A DNA stretch of 64,000 nucleotides from Monomorium pharaonis (GCF_013373865.1 NC_050472.1:3038001-3102000); one strand, 5' to 3'. Shown: positions 1 to 13,441, counted from the stretch's first letter. Numbers and translations are program-made. The notes: generated by a model from the sequence alone, not told the origin.

Positions 1-3000
1 CTTGAACGCGCATTGGATAAACACAGAGGGTGTTTCGGTCCCGCGGTCTTTATTTACGAAATCTCTCTTCCCAGGCGCAGTTCGTTGCTACAGTCACCGT
101 CGTTGTTGGTCAAGTCTTCTCCTTTGACTTTTCCACTATCGTAAAATTGATAATTTGCAGGATCTATGTTAATCGCCGCTCTTTACAATCTGTATTTGTT
201 ACGCGATAATCCGCGAAGTACGAGGCTCAATAAAAGCGCGACTTGAATATGCATGGAATTATTCAAATACCCTATTTCCTAAAGAAACTTTTCTTTTAGA
301 AGGATATAATGCAGAATGACTTTCGCATTTTTAATGCCATAATTGGCAGCATGAAAAACCTATATTAATACAGTTTTTGATAATTTTCACGATATTAGAT
401 TGCGGTTTCTTTGTTCTAAAACTTATCATTTTATGATATTGATTTGTTTTTTACATTGATTTATATATTATAATAATTATAATTTACAATTGTAATTTGT
501 TTATTATTTCATATGACATAACAGAATATATCTATGCAAAAAATATTTTCTATATCAGAAAAGTCTAAAATTTATCATTTTGCAGCATGAATTTATTGCT
601 GATTGTAAACGATTTATGATTCACGGTGAAATTTTAATTCAACCTATTTATAATTTTATATGCAATATAATAAAATAATATCAGTGTATAGAAAAGATTT
701 TGGAGAAATGTATCGGAAACAACGTAGGTAAAATTAGAAATAAACTCTTAACCTGAATTTGCTGTCAATTTGTAAATCATCTAAAGTGAAGTTTTGGGAA
801 ATGAAACTCGGTCAGCTTGAATTGATTAATGACAACTGTGTATACATGTAAAAAAAATGTATATCGATTCTCCTCGGAAAGTAAATTTAGACTACGCTTC
901 AAAGGGAGATCAACGTTAGACCAATAACCGTTTCGTATATCTTAGAAGTTATTTTTCTGAATCCGTCGTATACATACCGTTGACCGTGCTGCTTTGTGAA
1001 AGACGAGAGGATAGGTAAAGGGGTGAGAATGAAAGGTTTCGAGTCACTTACGCGACCATTCGCGTTCGTACTGTACGTAATACGGCTTTGAAATTTACAT
1101 TTCACGGACAATCTCTGACAGATATCGACTGCATGTGCGCCGAGCTTTGACCTCGTGCCGCTTTTATCGTCGATCTTTGTGCCCATCCGTGCCGTGTTAC
1201 CATCTTCGTGCCACACTTGAAATAAACGTCGTCCCGGGGCCCATCGCCCTTCTCTCAGGACGTGCATAACTCACGACGGTGTACAATGCCTCCTCCTTCG
1301 AGCCGTGCAATTACATCGATTTCTTAGGAGTAGCGTGCTTTGCTCCTCGTGTGCATGCGTAGCGTGTATCCGTCGCGATAGCACGGCGTGCGTTTATGAT
1401 AATGAGGAAGCCGTGTGTGCCGTGGACACCAGGCGCTCGGAAAAAAAATCACAAGAGTCAATTTAAATGCCCCCCGATTTTAATTACATTTCACGATGAA
1501 ACGAAAGTGCGATTTATGATTTAATTAAACCGCGACTTTAATTGCAGATCGCGGCGAGAAATAATAGCTGCAAGATTATGACATAATAAATATGAAATTG
1601 TATTCTAATTAATTCTCGGAAGTCTTTCAAAGGACTGTGGTTGGGCCATTCGTAAAATTGTTGGATAATTAAAAAATTATTTTGTGTACAAATATAAAAG
1701 TAATTTTTTAAGCAGCAGTTTTTAAATTCAATTTTTTACACTCTTACGAAGTAAAGGGGAAATTAGTTCAGCAAATATCTCGAGGGACTTTAGCCGTTAA
1801 TCAAGATTTAATTATACATATATGTTTTGCAATTATCTCTGACATTTCTGTTCCTAAAGATCCATGTTAACACGACGCAATGTTATATAATATCTCGTCG
1901 GATAGATTACATCTTCACAGGGCGATTTTCCGCTGTGCTCGACTTTTGATTTAAAATTTTAGAGAGCTTAGCGTGCATATCGGGGATACGATACACGCGT
2001 ATCGAGGATGAAGGAGCGAGAGAGAGAGAGAGAGGGGGGGGGGGGGAGTAAAGAAAAAAAAATGAATAGGTTTTAAAACGCGATGGGGATCCGGTCCCGG
2101 CAGCCTCTGCCGCCGACCTTTTTGTTCCCTTTCCACGGCGAAATGAACGGCGAACGAACGAAATCCCGAGATCGATCATCGACACGGAACCCGGTGTGGG
2201 AACAGGACGCGCGAGAGTCCTCCGTTCGCGAACGTGCGAGCGTGAAATCGGTGCGCTCACCTTCGATTTCGCTCTCAACATGTATGTATTCCGGGCACGT
2301 CGATGTGCGGATTAATAAAAAGCCGGGGCTCCTTGAATCTCGCGATCCGAAACAACCCGTTCGCGAGTACAGGGATGCTTCTCCGAGAAACACCGAGTAT
2401 GATTTTAACGATTCGTTAGATACTCCTAATTGTTTTGTTATTACTGTTCCTTTTAATTAAATTATTAAATTATACAGTTGCTTCCTTTTGGATGTGTCGA
2501 GGAAAAAAATTATGATAGGGACTCTTGGGAAATTGTTATTGAAATGGATTTCTGTTCATTTAGATTTGACATAAATCGCGATAATTTCTTCCCGTCACGT
2601 AACTCGTACTTTCTCACGAGTTCGATTTTCTTCTCGTAATAGATAGGTCTTAAACCATAATGTATTACATTACGTGTTTGATGAATAATGCGTTATTGTT
2701 AGCGTGACATTGTAATGAATAATAACGTCATTATTAATAACGAGACGACACAAACGGTGCTCTTCTCAGAGCAAAAATGATCAATGACGCTCTGGATGAT
2801 CGATCGCAACCGCCATTATTCCCTGATGTCTCGTAATCACAGGGCGAATTCCTTCTCTCTAAGCGCCCATTGAAGTTGTTTCGCGCGAAACAAGTGAAGT
2901 ATCGATAATACTTAACGCGCATAATCCGCGATGATAACGAAGTTTAATTGGACTACGCTTAATATCTGGCTGGTAATTGAGTGCTCACTCAACGTTCGTT

Positions 3001-4990
3001 TTAAGGGCGAACTTCGGGCAAAGTATATCCCGCATGTGCTCGACGATCAAACTGATGTCTCAAGATCTCGTTACACGTTAGTAACGAACGTTACTGGAGC
3101 AGACAACGTTCTCTCGCAATCTACCGTCAAATTAAGTGACAAGTTACTAAGCGCTCGTTCGGTCGCTCGCGCGGCAGGCCGATACACTCGCGTGTTTCTC
3201 AAGTCATCAATTTTGTCATCAATTAACGCGCGTGTCCTATATCGTTGCTATTTAAATAGAAAATATTTCGGGAGAGCTAAGTTTAATCTTCGGATTGGAA
3301 GAGATTTTATTAGTGTGATTTAAAAATATCGAATCTGTGCACGGATGTAGTTATTTATAATAAAATGATTGCCGATTGAATAAGAAATCTATTTTTGCCG
3401 TTTTTCAAATTAAATTGATAGGTAATGTCAGTAGATAGAAAACCGATAAAAATGTTAAACGTGGATATTAAGCGGAAATGAAAATGTCTCACTAAACCGC
3501 AGAGAGGGGTTCGAGAAGGGAGAAAGCGATCGTTTCGTTGTCTTTTGTCTGAGCTTTCACTGCGTCTTTTAATGTCACGAGAATTGTAATTAAGAGAGGA
3601 CACGATTTTTCGTGACAACCAAAATTTCTCACACGTAGCAGGTCCTGCAAGAAGGAACTTACTCGCATACCTGTACGCTGAGTCGCTCAGGCGTTCAGGC
3701 ATTCCTGAAGTCTGGCTTGGTCGATAATTATGAGATATTAGTCGGTAATTTATAGCCGTCTCAGGGACCTTTTCTCGAAGGCTCTCTCGCCTCGCGATCT
3801 TCCTCCTCTCTGGGAGCCCCGATTGAAGAATGGCGGCCGTGGCGAATGCCTCTTCATGGCGATGACGATGGCGATGATGGTGGCCTTTGATTCGAGAACC
3901 TTTAGGGTCGAATTCATTCTCTCTTTCGATCCCGTCCGTTTCCTCCTCCGCCACTATGTAGTCCTTTATCCGGAAATGCCGTGATCACGCAAAATGGTGG
4001 TCATTATACTTGTAGGCGTAATTACTTAAGTGTGATCTTCATGTCGCTCTAAATTCTAAATTATTCTGTCTATCATGTAATTTTTCCGTCAAAAAGATAT
4101 TCACTTAGGCATTTGTATTTCCAAAGTTATAAGTTATTTTAAAAAAAAAACGTCACGATTTAAGGCTTTTAAAGATGTAAGCAAATAATACAATTGTATT
4201 TTTTAATTTATTAAACACAAATGGTTGACGTTTCCACAATTCAATTTATTTATCATAGGCTTTACATTAAATGATTAAAATCTTGCTGGAAAAGTTGATT
4301 CCGTATTAACGAAGACTGGACGAAATAAACGATGGAAATTTTTCGCGAATCTTCTCGTTGCGTATACATTATTTTTTGAAAACGACTGCAGATAACCGCT
4401 TTAAATGCGGAAAGCTGGACGATGCATTTTATATCCTCTGGTAAGATGGGCAATTTAAAAGTAACAGGCGTAAAACATGAATGATCGATAGACAATCCGA
4501 AGATTACGCCGGAAGTTTCAATAAAAGATCCGTCCCATCTTCGCCTCCCTCCGCATACGCTACCGCAGCTCATGTAGACTGAAGACGCTATCCATCATCC
4601 TCGTGTTTCATTACACATCTACGTGCCATACAGCGGAGTTACATTAGCTCCCACTAAGTATTTTATAAGGGATAGGAGGACGCGGCGCGAAAGCGTGTAA
4701 CATGATTTTTAAAGTCGTTTGCCGCAAGAGCGGATGTACTTACCGTGTAAATCAAATCGATCAGAACTGTACTTGTATCACATCGAAGGGTAATGCGATT
4801 AGAATTACTCAATCATTCTTCCTTCATTGCACTTCCTTCCTTCTTGCCGATATCCGCATTACTGCGGAGAGTATATAGAGATAATATATTAAATAAAATA
4901 ATTAATTTTATAGATATCCGAAATTGAGAAAATATTGAAATTTGTCACGTCATAAAGAGCACATTTAACTTTAATTAACCTACTTTACCT
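1..4990. other. non-coding stretch, mixed composition
   Basis: I see no exon, RNA gene or complete element here. Positions 250-900 are strongly AT-rich. Around 900-1430 and 2080-2350 the sequence is CpG-rich. A GA/poly-G tract lies at 2018-2046. A minus-strand open frame of about 200 codons runs from about 3984 to 3355. It has no ATG at its head, carries a His/Arg-rich patch encoded by a simple CAT/CGC run, and matches no family I recognise. I read the stretch as intron or intergenic DNA. Confidence 0.6.
2018..2046. repeat. (GA)n followed by poly-G
   Basis: An alternating GA run at 2018-2034 passes directly into 13 consecutive G residues (2034-2046), with a run of nine A residues shortly after (2054-2062). 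On the plus strand this makes a continuous purine tract of roughly 45 bases. It is a simple-sequence repeat and is likely to vary in length between individuals. Confidence 0.95.
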
Positions 4991-5010
4991 TTTTTCTGTT
5001 TCAGGTAAGT
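4982..5010 (+). promoter_or_regulatory. candidate recursive-splicing ratchet point 1
   Basis: A pyrimidine-rich tract (CCTTTTTTCTGTTTCAG) ends in AG at 5003-5004 and is followed without a gap by GTAAGTACC, a near-perfect 5' splice site. A possible branch-point sequence (TTAAC) lies about 25-30 bases upstream. A 3' splice site fused to a 5' splice site is the known signature of zero-nucleotide exons in long insect introns: the upstream exon is spliced to the AG and the regenerated GTAAGT is then used as donor. The motif is seen directly; its use is inferred. It would place the host gene on the plus strand. The alternative is an ordinary cryptic acceptor. Confidence 0.6.
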
Positions 5011-5050
5011 ACCAGGTTTCAATGAAGATGAATCACGTCGTATCTAAGTG
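5005..5050 (+). other. possible RS-exon after ratchet point 1
   Basis: From the AG|GTAAGT junction, 46 bases run to a second donor-like sequence, GTG|GTAAGC, with GT at 5051. In RS-exon models a ratchet site is recognised by exon definition using such a downstream donor, and the short exon is normally removed again. The length is not a multiple of three. The frame beginning AAG TAC CAG reads through the exon, while another frame meets a stop at 5023. I infer a poison or transient exon, if it is used at all. Confidence 0.3.
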
Positions 5051-5059
5051 GTAAGCATA

Positions 5060-8000
5060 TACTTAAAATGTATGATGATATTCATGAAGAATGCATTTCA
5101 AAAACACTAATCCAAGTGCAAATAGAATCTTGTTTGCTGCATTTTTTCCCATTACGTAATGATTGTTGTCAACATATCAAGGAAGATATTTCTTACGCTT
5201 GTCTCACGGATTGCATACCGATAAGAATTTCCGCGATAACGATAGTCGCAGCTGCATTTCGCGATAAATGCGAGTGTGAACATATTACGCAAATAGGCGG
5301 TCACTATTTGCTACACTGGTTTCCTTGACGCACCCTATTTTCCAAGCTCGCATTTACCTGTCACATTTAGCGCTAAATTCTACTCCGAAGAGAGGTCTAT
5401 AAGAAAAAATACGTATGTTAAAAACTTTCCGGGTATTTTGGAATGTGCCGAGCGATCTCGGATAATAAAAGAATTTTATATTACACGCTGCATTACACAA
5501 TTTGCCTGCAACGGTAAACCGGATAATCTCACGATCTTCCAAGGTAACCTGCATCTTTCTTGTTCCTCGAGCACTTTAAGTTTCGCAAAGTCGTTAACAT
5601 TTTTCTCTCATTCAGAATATTTATTCACATCGCAAGGACATGAGATACAGATACTCGAGCCGATATCGTCACGATATTTGTTCAATAATTGCACGCATAT
5701 ATAATCATTCGGGTCATTGTTAATTGTAATTTAATGTTAGCCTAATAGAACAATATGAAGAAGAGTATTGACCTAATCAAAAAGATATCTTGCTTTCGAC
5801 CACTTATTCGTCTATTTAAAATAGTTCAAATTTCTAAAAATTAATGAACATGTTTTCAAGAACAAGTGTCTCTACGAATGTTCGTATTTTTGAAAACAAG
5901 TGATATAATTTAATTATCTTTAAAATTCCGAGAAATTTTCATAGTCGGTTGGTTACGGAATACACGTGATGGAGTTTTGAGGGTTAAAATTTAAAAAAAA
6001 TTTTTAGATATATATAATTATTTGAAAAATATAAAGTATAAATTATAGAATTAAGCTATTTTTTGATAAAAGGTATACTTAAGATAAAACGTTACGTCTG
6101 TATTTATGGGCAGGCACGTAAATGAAATATTTGTCGCGTTCTAGTTGGGCAAATTTTATTGTGCGTTTATTAAAAAGACGTACCGAGACCAATGTCGTTC
6201 CCTTCGATTCATCGCCCTTTATGTGTGGCGAGCGGTAAATCTGATAACAGGCACCGCACGAGGATCGTATTCGTCGTCAGTGTTTATCGAGACTGGCGAG
6301 AAGTTGTTTAAACTACGCGAGCCGATGTCCGATAGCCGAGAAGCGGGCAGAGGTTCTCTCAACGGACACGGGATATCTTTCGAGAAAACACCGTCGCGTT
6401 GAAATGTTTGCGAGAAACTCGATCCGAGTTTGTTGAACTATTCTTGCATGGGGTGTAGCTTTTAAATGACGTTCCCTTCTGCAATTCAAACTTATGTAAA
6501 TAGATACGGGCCAGCTAATCGTTTAGTGCCTCAATATGCATTAATCTTATCATTATTGCTCAGCTTCTTTTTCTAAACGCCATTTGCGATATGTGAAGGT
6601 GTAGAAATTTTCATCGGATCCCTTGGGATTCAATGAAAATAAAGTTATTGAATGAATCGCATCTCGATAAACGTTTGAAGTACACTTGATTACATAAATC
6701 AGACTTTTTATCTATACGATTTTTATATAACTTTAACAAAAGAAAAATGAGTGTATTATCTAGAAACGATCGTACAACTTCATATCTATTGCTAATATTT
6801 ATTTTCTCTTTGATATCTCGAATCTCGAGTTGAGAAATCATATCGGTGAGAAAGTACACCGTACTGCTACTGGAACTCGACACGTTAACGCATATTACGT
6901 TTCTTTTAAATCAGTTCATAATTGCGCAAGTTAATTTTTATGTCACATACCCAGATACATATCTACAATCCCGCGTAACATGTAACAGTTTAGATTTTTA
7001 ACACGGTATTCTTAGATAATTGCGAGCTAGGAGAAGCAGACAGCTATTTTAATTAACCGTTTGTTAATTTGAGTGCTGTCAAGTGCAAGATTATCATTCG
7101 CATACGCGTATCTGACGATCAGACTGAACGGTATCTCCAATTATAATCGCCGATTGGCCGTTTTGCATAAACGTCGCGCACACTTTTCTCGCAATAATCT
7201 CGCAACAATGTGGCTCTATTTCCATATGTATGCATAAAAAAAAAATTAAAATTTTTTACACCAACGCCGACACTCGTCATACGTTCGCTCGTATACAAAT
7301 TAAAGAGCTCGTGCGCGCGCGATAACGAGCCGACCGCGGGTTATACTTTACGGGGCGTAATCGCAATGCGCGCGATCGCCGTAACGCTGCGTAATTCGTT
7401 TTGATTAGCCCGTTGGAAGACAGGCCGATACACTCGAGCGATAATTAGAGAGGGTGCCCGATGGCGGCGTCTCGCAGGGTGACAAAATGCGTCTCGTTTC
7501 GCGACGCACGGGTTTGCCGGTGCGTGTGACGCGCGCCACGACCTAATTAAAGCGCGTCGAATTCCATGTGTAATTAGGGATTAATCCGACACCGAGCCGG
7601 GGTGAAGATAGGAGACAAGAGCATCTCCCTTCGTGTCGGCATCGTGAGAACAACTGTAATTAGTAAAATCAGCGAAGAAAGCTTCTCTCGGTCTTCATTT
7701 CGAAATTTATATGTTTATAAATATAAAATTTGTAAGGTAAATATGAAATAACAAAGAGATATTGTTTTTTTTTTTTTATTAGAATGTATTTTTTCTTTTA
7801 CATAGATAGGTCGGGGAGATGTAATAAATCTTTGCGTCGATCTTAAAGTATACGAAATTATTTTGCAAGTGGTACTTATTTTAATAATAACCTGAATTTG
7901 CACGGTAAAAAAAAAAGTAACTCGTAAAGTTGTAAATTACAGAGGGGATTTCAGAAACTGCGGTATTTTCTCTTAATCTTGATCATTTCTGTCATTAAGT

Positions 8001-8955
8001 GTCACGGCTATTTGCTCCTCGTGCGGGCATTTTTGACCCATTATACGTAAGCAGTGTGGCCTTCCCTTCGGATTGTCACGGCACCTCCGAACGTCCTCTT
8101 CATGCGAGGTGGAGAGAACAATGGCCGAGGATACCCCCGAGTCTTATGTAAATCCGCTGTCTTAACCCTCCTTCCCGCGCGATTCCCTTTATCCCTCGTC
8201 GATTTTGCCCAGCAATTTTCGGCCATTGTTCCACCCGCGAGGCTCCTTCGTGCTCTTCCGCTTCTTGTTCCTTTGGCTCGCTTTCTCTTCGTCCTTCCCG
8301 CCACATTCGCCTCCTTTTCTCTTCATCTTCAACTCTTTCTATCGACGATCTTTTATCTTTTTTTTTACAATCTTTATCTATGTGGGAACGGAGCGTCTCC
8401 AATGTATTTCTCTTCCAATTACTTTCGTAATATGTGATTATCGTAAAGCTCGTGGCCTGATTATTGAAACGCTATTTTAGAATAAATTGACGTTGGTTAT
8501 TAGTTGGCGAATAATTGATGGAAGTTGCACGAGAGAAGTCTTATTTAAATTTCAAAATAGAATGTTATATATAATAAATGTGATGAATAAAATACGCTTT
8601 GAAAAATGTACAGATTTGGCTTTATAAAATTAATGAGATTTAATACTGAATTGCTGTTAAATCTAGCATAATATGTTAAATGCATATTAACAGCATATCC
8701 TTAGCTAAAACTTACGAACATCACGTGTTAACGTTTACAAATGCATTCGGCCCTTTCAGGGCGAAACATATGTTAGATTCAGATGGTCACACTTAGCGTT
8801 AAACGCAGCGCTAAACGCAGGCGGAGAATGCGGGTCTTCTCGGCTTACGACGCTCTCGCGTGTAATTACATGCAGCGTCCGAAGAATGCAGCCGCATTAT
8901 CGTGCGACGCGACAAAAAGGAAGGGAGGCTTTTATGAAATTGGGGAATTTAGAGC
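5060..8955. other. non-coding stretch, largely AT-rich
   Basis: There is no supported gene. A plus-strand frame at 5068-5328 begins with ATG only 63 bases after the ratchet-like junction and encodes 86 residues with eight cysteines. It has no domain I recognise and may be chance. An imperfect fold-back lies at 5849-5900. CpG-rich sequence at 7290-7640 is flanked by AT-rich DNA. A run of 13 T residues is at 7765-7777. Confidence 0.55.
5849..5900. repeat. imperfect inverted repeat
   Basis: TGTTTTCAA at 5851-5859 pairs with TTGAAAACA at 5890-5898, and pairing continues inward with mismatches. The loop contains the small palindrome CGAATGTTCG. It could be a worn fold-back transposon end or a chance AT-rich hairpin. 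There are too few paired bases for a microRNA precursor. Confidence 0.5.
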
Positions 8956-8956
8956 C

Positions 8957-8959
<3 letters not shown>

Positions 8960-9039
<80 letters not shown>
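8960..9039. repeat. (CT)n microsatellite, long
   Basis: A perfect run of 35 CT units (8961-9030) is followed by TTCTCTCTC. It is the longest microsatellite of the window. On the plus strand it forms a long pyrimidine tract that ends in CAG at 9039-9041, so it looks like a strong 3' splice site. The bases after it (GTCTGTGACGG) do not make a good 5' splice site, so I do not call it a ratchet point. Confidence 0.97.
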
Positions 9040-10093
9040 AGGTCTGTGACGGAAGTGTTGTTGTTTTTCATTGAACACTCCCGATCTGAAATGACAATGA
9101 AACTAATGAATGGACTTCCTCCGACGCCCGCAATTAATGTTATTCTGCTGCACTGAATAGCTATTTAAATTTGCCTGGGAGGTGAACGCGCGAGAGAGCT
9201 TGTGTCGGTAAAATTAATTCGTGCCGCGATATACACGGAAGTGAAACAGCAGTCGCGTCCAATGTGTGCTGGACGCATATAATCGCACTAATTGGATCGG
9301 TAAGGCGTGACGCTGTGTTGTTAAAAATCTACATCGTTTGATGCAACTGCCTTTTTACGATCGATCAATTGCTCTATTTCGATGTGTAACTGATTAATTA
9401 AACAAAAAGTATGAATTTTTTATGGAACAAGAAAGTGTTGTACATATAAGCACGTTTGCTCTAATAAGCTATGCTATTTATATTATGATATATTTAATAT
9501 ATATATATTTTTTTTTATTAAATTATTACATTATTAATACTATAAATTATTACATGCTTTGAAGCATTTGACACTTCAGAATTATATTTTTAGAGAAGAG
9601 GAAAGTCTGTCAATTACATTGAAATTATGAAATGGCGTAAAACTTTAATTAGTTTCCTATATTAGGAGAATCCGTATGTACTGATTTAGTTGTTAATCGG
9701 TTAGAAAAATAATAAGTAATATCGTTTTATCAGCCCTTTCGTGCGGAATTTAATTTATTTCGCGAAATACCTTTTACACGCATACAAATGTATTACCTCA
9801 TTTAATTACCGACTGTTTTAAATACAGCAATTTAAAGCTCTCATTTGTAACTGTGAGGCAGATTTTTCACCGCTTAAATATTTATTTCGTGCTTTTATTA
9901 TGATTGAGGCTTATTCACGTCGCCTTTTTATTTTCACGAGCTCCTTTCTTTCTTTGTTACTTGTTTTCTCTTTAAATTTGCAGATGCCTTGGTCAGCATA
10001 AGTTTTCTTTTTTAGATTCAGCGTTATGATCGAGCCAACTCGAAATTGTGTTCAATAAACGTATTGGTTTTTATGAGAAAAATTTGTAAAGAG

Positions 10094-10118
10094 TATAGAC
10101 AGAAAATTTCTGTCTATA
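10094..10118. repeat. perfect palindrome, 12-bp arms
   Basis: TATAGACAGAAA at 10094-10105 is followed by one A and then its exact reverse complement, TTTCTGTCTATA, at 10107-10118. The sequence can extrude as a cruciform or could bind a symmetric factor. Twelve matched pairs around a single base are unlikely by chance at one site, though AT-richness raises the odds. Confidence 0.85.
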
Positions 10119-11606
10119 ATATATGTTACTATTGCTCATGATTTTAATTTCCATTAAAACGGTATCTCATTATAATTACGTTTAATTGTTTTGCCAGAAT
10201 TCTCTTCATACAATTACCTATAATTGGCAATAATGTGACAATTTCGAATCTACGTGCAATTTTGTGGATAGCAAAAATGACAGAAAATTTCATGTTACGC
10301 CGGATCGCTTTATTATTTTCCGCGTCAAAAGCTACCGACTGTGTCGACGATGAATGCGCGTTCGTGTTCGCATCGTGATGCTTTAAAAAAAAAAACCGAG
10401 AAAGGGAGAGTGAGAGAGTCGGAAAATCCAACAGCCTGATCCGATTCGGAATTTCTTCCGGCCGACGCACACGACGCATTTTCCCCAGGCTGCTGAACGC
10501 GCATTCGTTTAGCGCTCGAATCGTTCACAATTAGCCCGCACGCATTCGCGCGCTCACGCGTGCACGCACATCCCTACGCATACTCTTGTGACGCCCGGGT
10601 GTGTTTGACGCACTATGCAAAAAATTACAGGGGGGTAATGTTCGTTAAAAAATGGTGCCAATTCTGGTGCAGCACGCTTGTGTGCCGCGCCACTCTAATT
10701 CATTTATTACGGCATTGATGTCCCGCCCGCCCCTCCTCGTCCGCCGAATCGTTAACACTCTCACGTTGTTTGCACTTTATTTAGGGGATGGCACGCACGT
10801 TACAGGTATTAAAAAACATGTCTCGTGTTGCTGCACTCGGGAGAGAGATTGAACGTTCAAAGTTTTTCTCTTTCAAATTTTATTACCATTTTTATGAATT
10901 TTTAAGATTATTGAAGAAACGTGTTTGTCTCTTATCGACTCTAAAATAAATGTTAATCTGTGATATGGGAAAGCCACACTTTCTACCTTTCTCTCAAGAC
11001 TGTAATATAAAAATGCAATGGGAAATACAAAAATATAACACGCGTTAAAATAAAGTTGACGAAACATTTTATCTCAATATATTTTAATTGGACATCAGGG
11101 ATATTAACAATTTGGTCTTTATACATTTTTAATTGGAATAAACATCGAAGTGTATTAATCGTTTCAAATTTTATGCGTTCATGAGGAACGCAGATTCGAT
11201 TTATTTTTGACGTTCCCCCGAAATGTTGACTTTCCGCGAATTACCCGTGAGTATGCTCACGTCTGCATACATTTACACATAAATCCGTCTTCGTGGTCTG
11301 ATGCATAACGTGGTGGAATAAATGCGCAAGTGAGAGCAGTGTTTACAGGCAGATTGTGTTGTACGCGAGTATATCGCGCGCGACATCTTAATTAACACGC
11401 TTGATGGTAATTCATTTTTTACGTATCATGGGTGACAGTGTTGATAGAAGCGTGGTCGCCTTTCTTTATTTTTCTTACACGTGAAATTGACGTTGGATTA
11501 TAGCGATGAAAAAAAAGCGCAGATCCATTTGCAAACGTGATCATCTAGCGTAAATATTATTTTTAAAGACAATAATAATAAAATAATAAGAAACGATTTA
11601 GAAAAC

Positions 11607-11625
11607 ATTCATTTAATAAATGAAT
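11607..11625. repeat. perfect palindrome, 9-bp arms
   Basis: ATTCATTTA and TAAATGAAT flank one central A. The surroundings are AT-rich, so this may be chance. No larger repeat boundary is visible. Confidence 0.75.
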
Positions 11626-13441
11626 TTAGTGGAATGTTGATTACATCAAGTTTTTATTCATATGTACGTACACTTCTCCATTACACGTTTCCATTAATAC
11701 GCTATGACTTAAGACTTATCGAAGTTTTCCTTGAAATCATGCGTGGTCGGTTGATTATATGTTGCGTGGTGTCAAAATCACTGACTGCGTAGCACGTTTA
11801 CAAACAGAGTGTAGTTCTCGCGTGTCTCGACGCGGAAATCCATCGATACCGGAGTGTCAATTTCCATATTATCAAACGCGGCGCGAAAACGTTTTACGAG
11901 GCAGTTTGCGATTAAATCTCTCGAATTGGAACCTGTTCCCTTACGGGAGTGAAAATCTGTGTATTTTTTTTTTAATTATCTCATAGAAAACAGCTGTAAG
12001 ATTGTAATTTGCTCTTTGAACAAAAATTTCGGCGTTTACGTGCTTTTCATGCTGATTAGATATCGTTTTCCAGTTTCTTATTACTTCTTTATGGCTAATT
12101 TGGTTATTTTGTGTATCGCGGTGTACATTAGCGAGATAACTATCGTTAACAACGCACCGCGTGAAAAAGAAATCTGATATATGACCATAATTTCTGCAAA
12201 TCGCGTCAGTTTCTCTTTCTCTTTCTTTCTTCTTTCTTCGTGCCTCGACTAATGCTTTGTTTAATCCTGTATTTTATTAGAATACGGGATACAAATCCTA
12301 GTGCTAATCTCGTCGTTGAATTTTAAATTATAAAAACAATGCATAGAGAGCAAAAATTCTGCTGCGGAAAAGCACGACATAAAATGTTGCTAGCTACTCC
12401 AACTTGTTATGTAATAAGATAACGCTATACTCGCGTTGGATGAGTCAGTGCAATTCTTATCACTAATATACAAATTATTCTATTGAAAAAGAGTTTTTCA
12501 AACATTAACTTGCTTTGTAAAATAAAAAATAATTTATAAAATGAGAAATTACAAAATAGTTTATTAATTATAAATTGATAAATTATATGTTTCTTGTAAA
12601 ATTAGTTTACGCTGTAATTAGCTCATTGCAGTTCAATTAAATTTAAATCAGTTACAATAATGTTTGTGACGTTTTTTCTCCTAAAGGTTGTAAACGACGA
12701 AGAAAGTTTTTTTCTTTCCATATTAAACTTTATGATGATCGATGACAATGATTTTAGCGTTTTACGAGGGAAGGACGCTTTTCTGCATGCTTTATTGCGG
12801 CCGTTCTTTACCGCCGGTAAATCTCTCGCTGTTTCTACAAGTGTCTGGTCCTCTTTAATCAAACGCGGTACCGACAGAAGGTGTTTGCTCTATCTTCGCG
12901 TATATATATATATCTTAGATATTTTCTTATCGTAGACATCTTATCCGTCGTGTAGAAACTGCACCGCGACCGTCTACAACCGTGGCTTTTGTTTAATACT
13001 TTTATGGCAATTCCTATATTTTCTGAAAGATTCAGCTCTGTCGGCTTCCGAGTGAAAATTAACACCTAGGATTAGTTCGTAGCTTGGCGGAAACTCTTCT
13101 ATGAATCTCTCACTTATCTTTTCATCGGGCTTTGTAACAGGTTATATTGTTGATATAAAACGGCTTTAAAACTTCCGAACTGAATCACGCGCGACGTAAA
13201 AGGCCTTCCTTAGAAATCACTCGGGCGCGCTCAAAGGGTTGGCCTTTCTGAAATCTTATTTCTCCTCACGAATCTCGAGAGTCCGAGAGGAGACCCCTAC
13301 CTTTCTTCCATCCGTCTAATCGCCCGTTATATCGTCAGCGCAGCGGCTATTAAGATGTTAATCGCGACTTTCACTCGATCATTTTACTGCCACGATTCCG
13401 CTCGTGCACCAAGAACATTTAATTCCGACAAAGAGAGGAAC

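Larger units (their letters stand above)
9042..13440. other. non-coding stretch, AT-rich
   Basis: No supported exon or RNA gene is present. The stretch holds an exact 25-base palindrome at 10094-10118, another of 19 bases at 11607-11625, poly-A and poly-T runs, and a short CpG-rich block near 10480-10620. Open frames are short and unrecognised. Confidence 0.55.

Noticed and set aside
3355..3984. minus-strand open frame of about 200 codons
   Set aside because: No ATG at its head, a His/Arg patch from a simple repeat, no known domain, and a length near what chance gives for the longest frame in 64 kb. Possible minus donors inside it have no partner acceptor that I trust.
3175..7446. 16-base word CAGGCCGATACACTCG shared at 3175 and 7431
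   Set aside because: About one exact 16-mer pair is expected by chance in a window of this size, and the flanks do not align.
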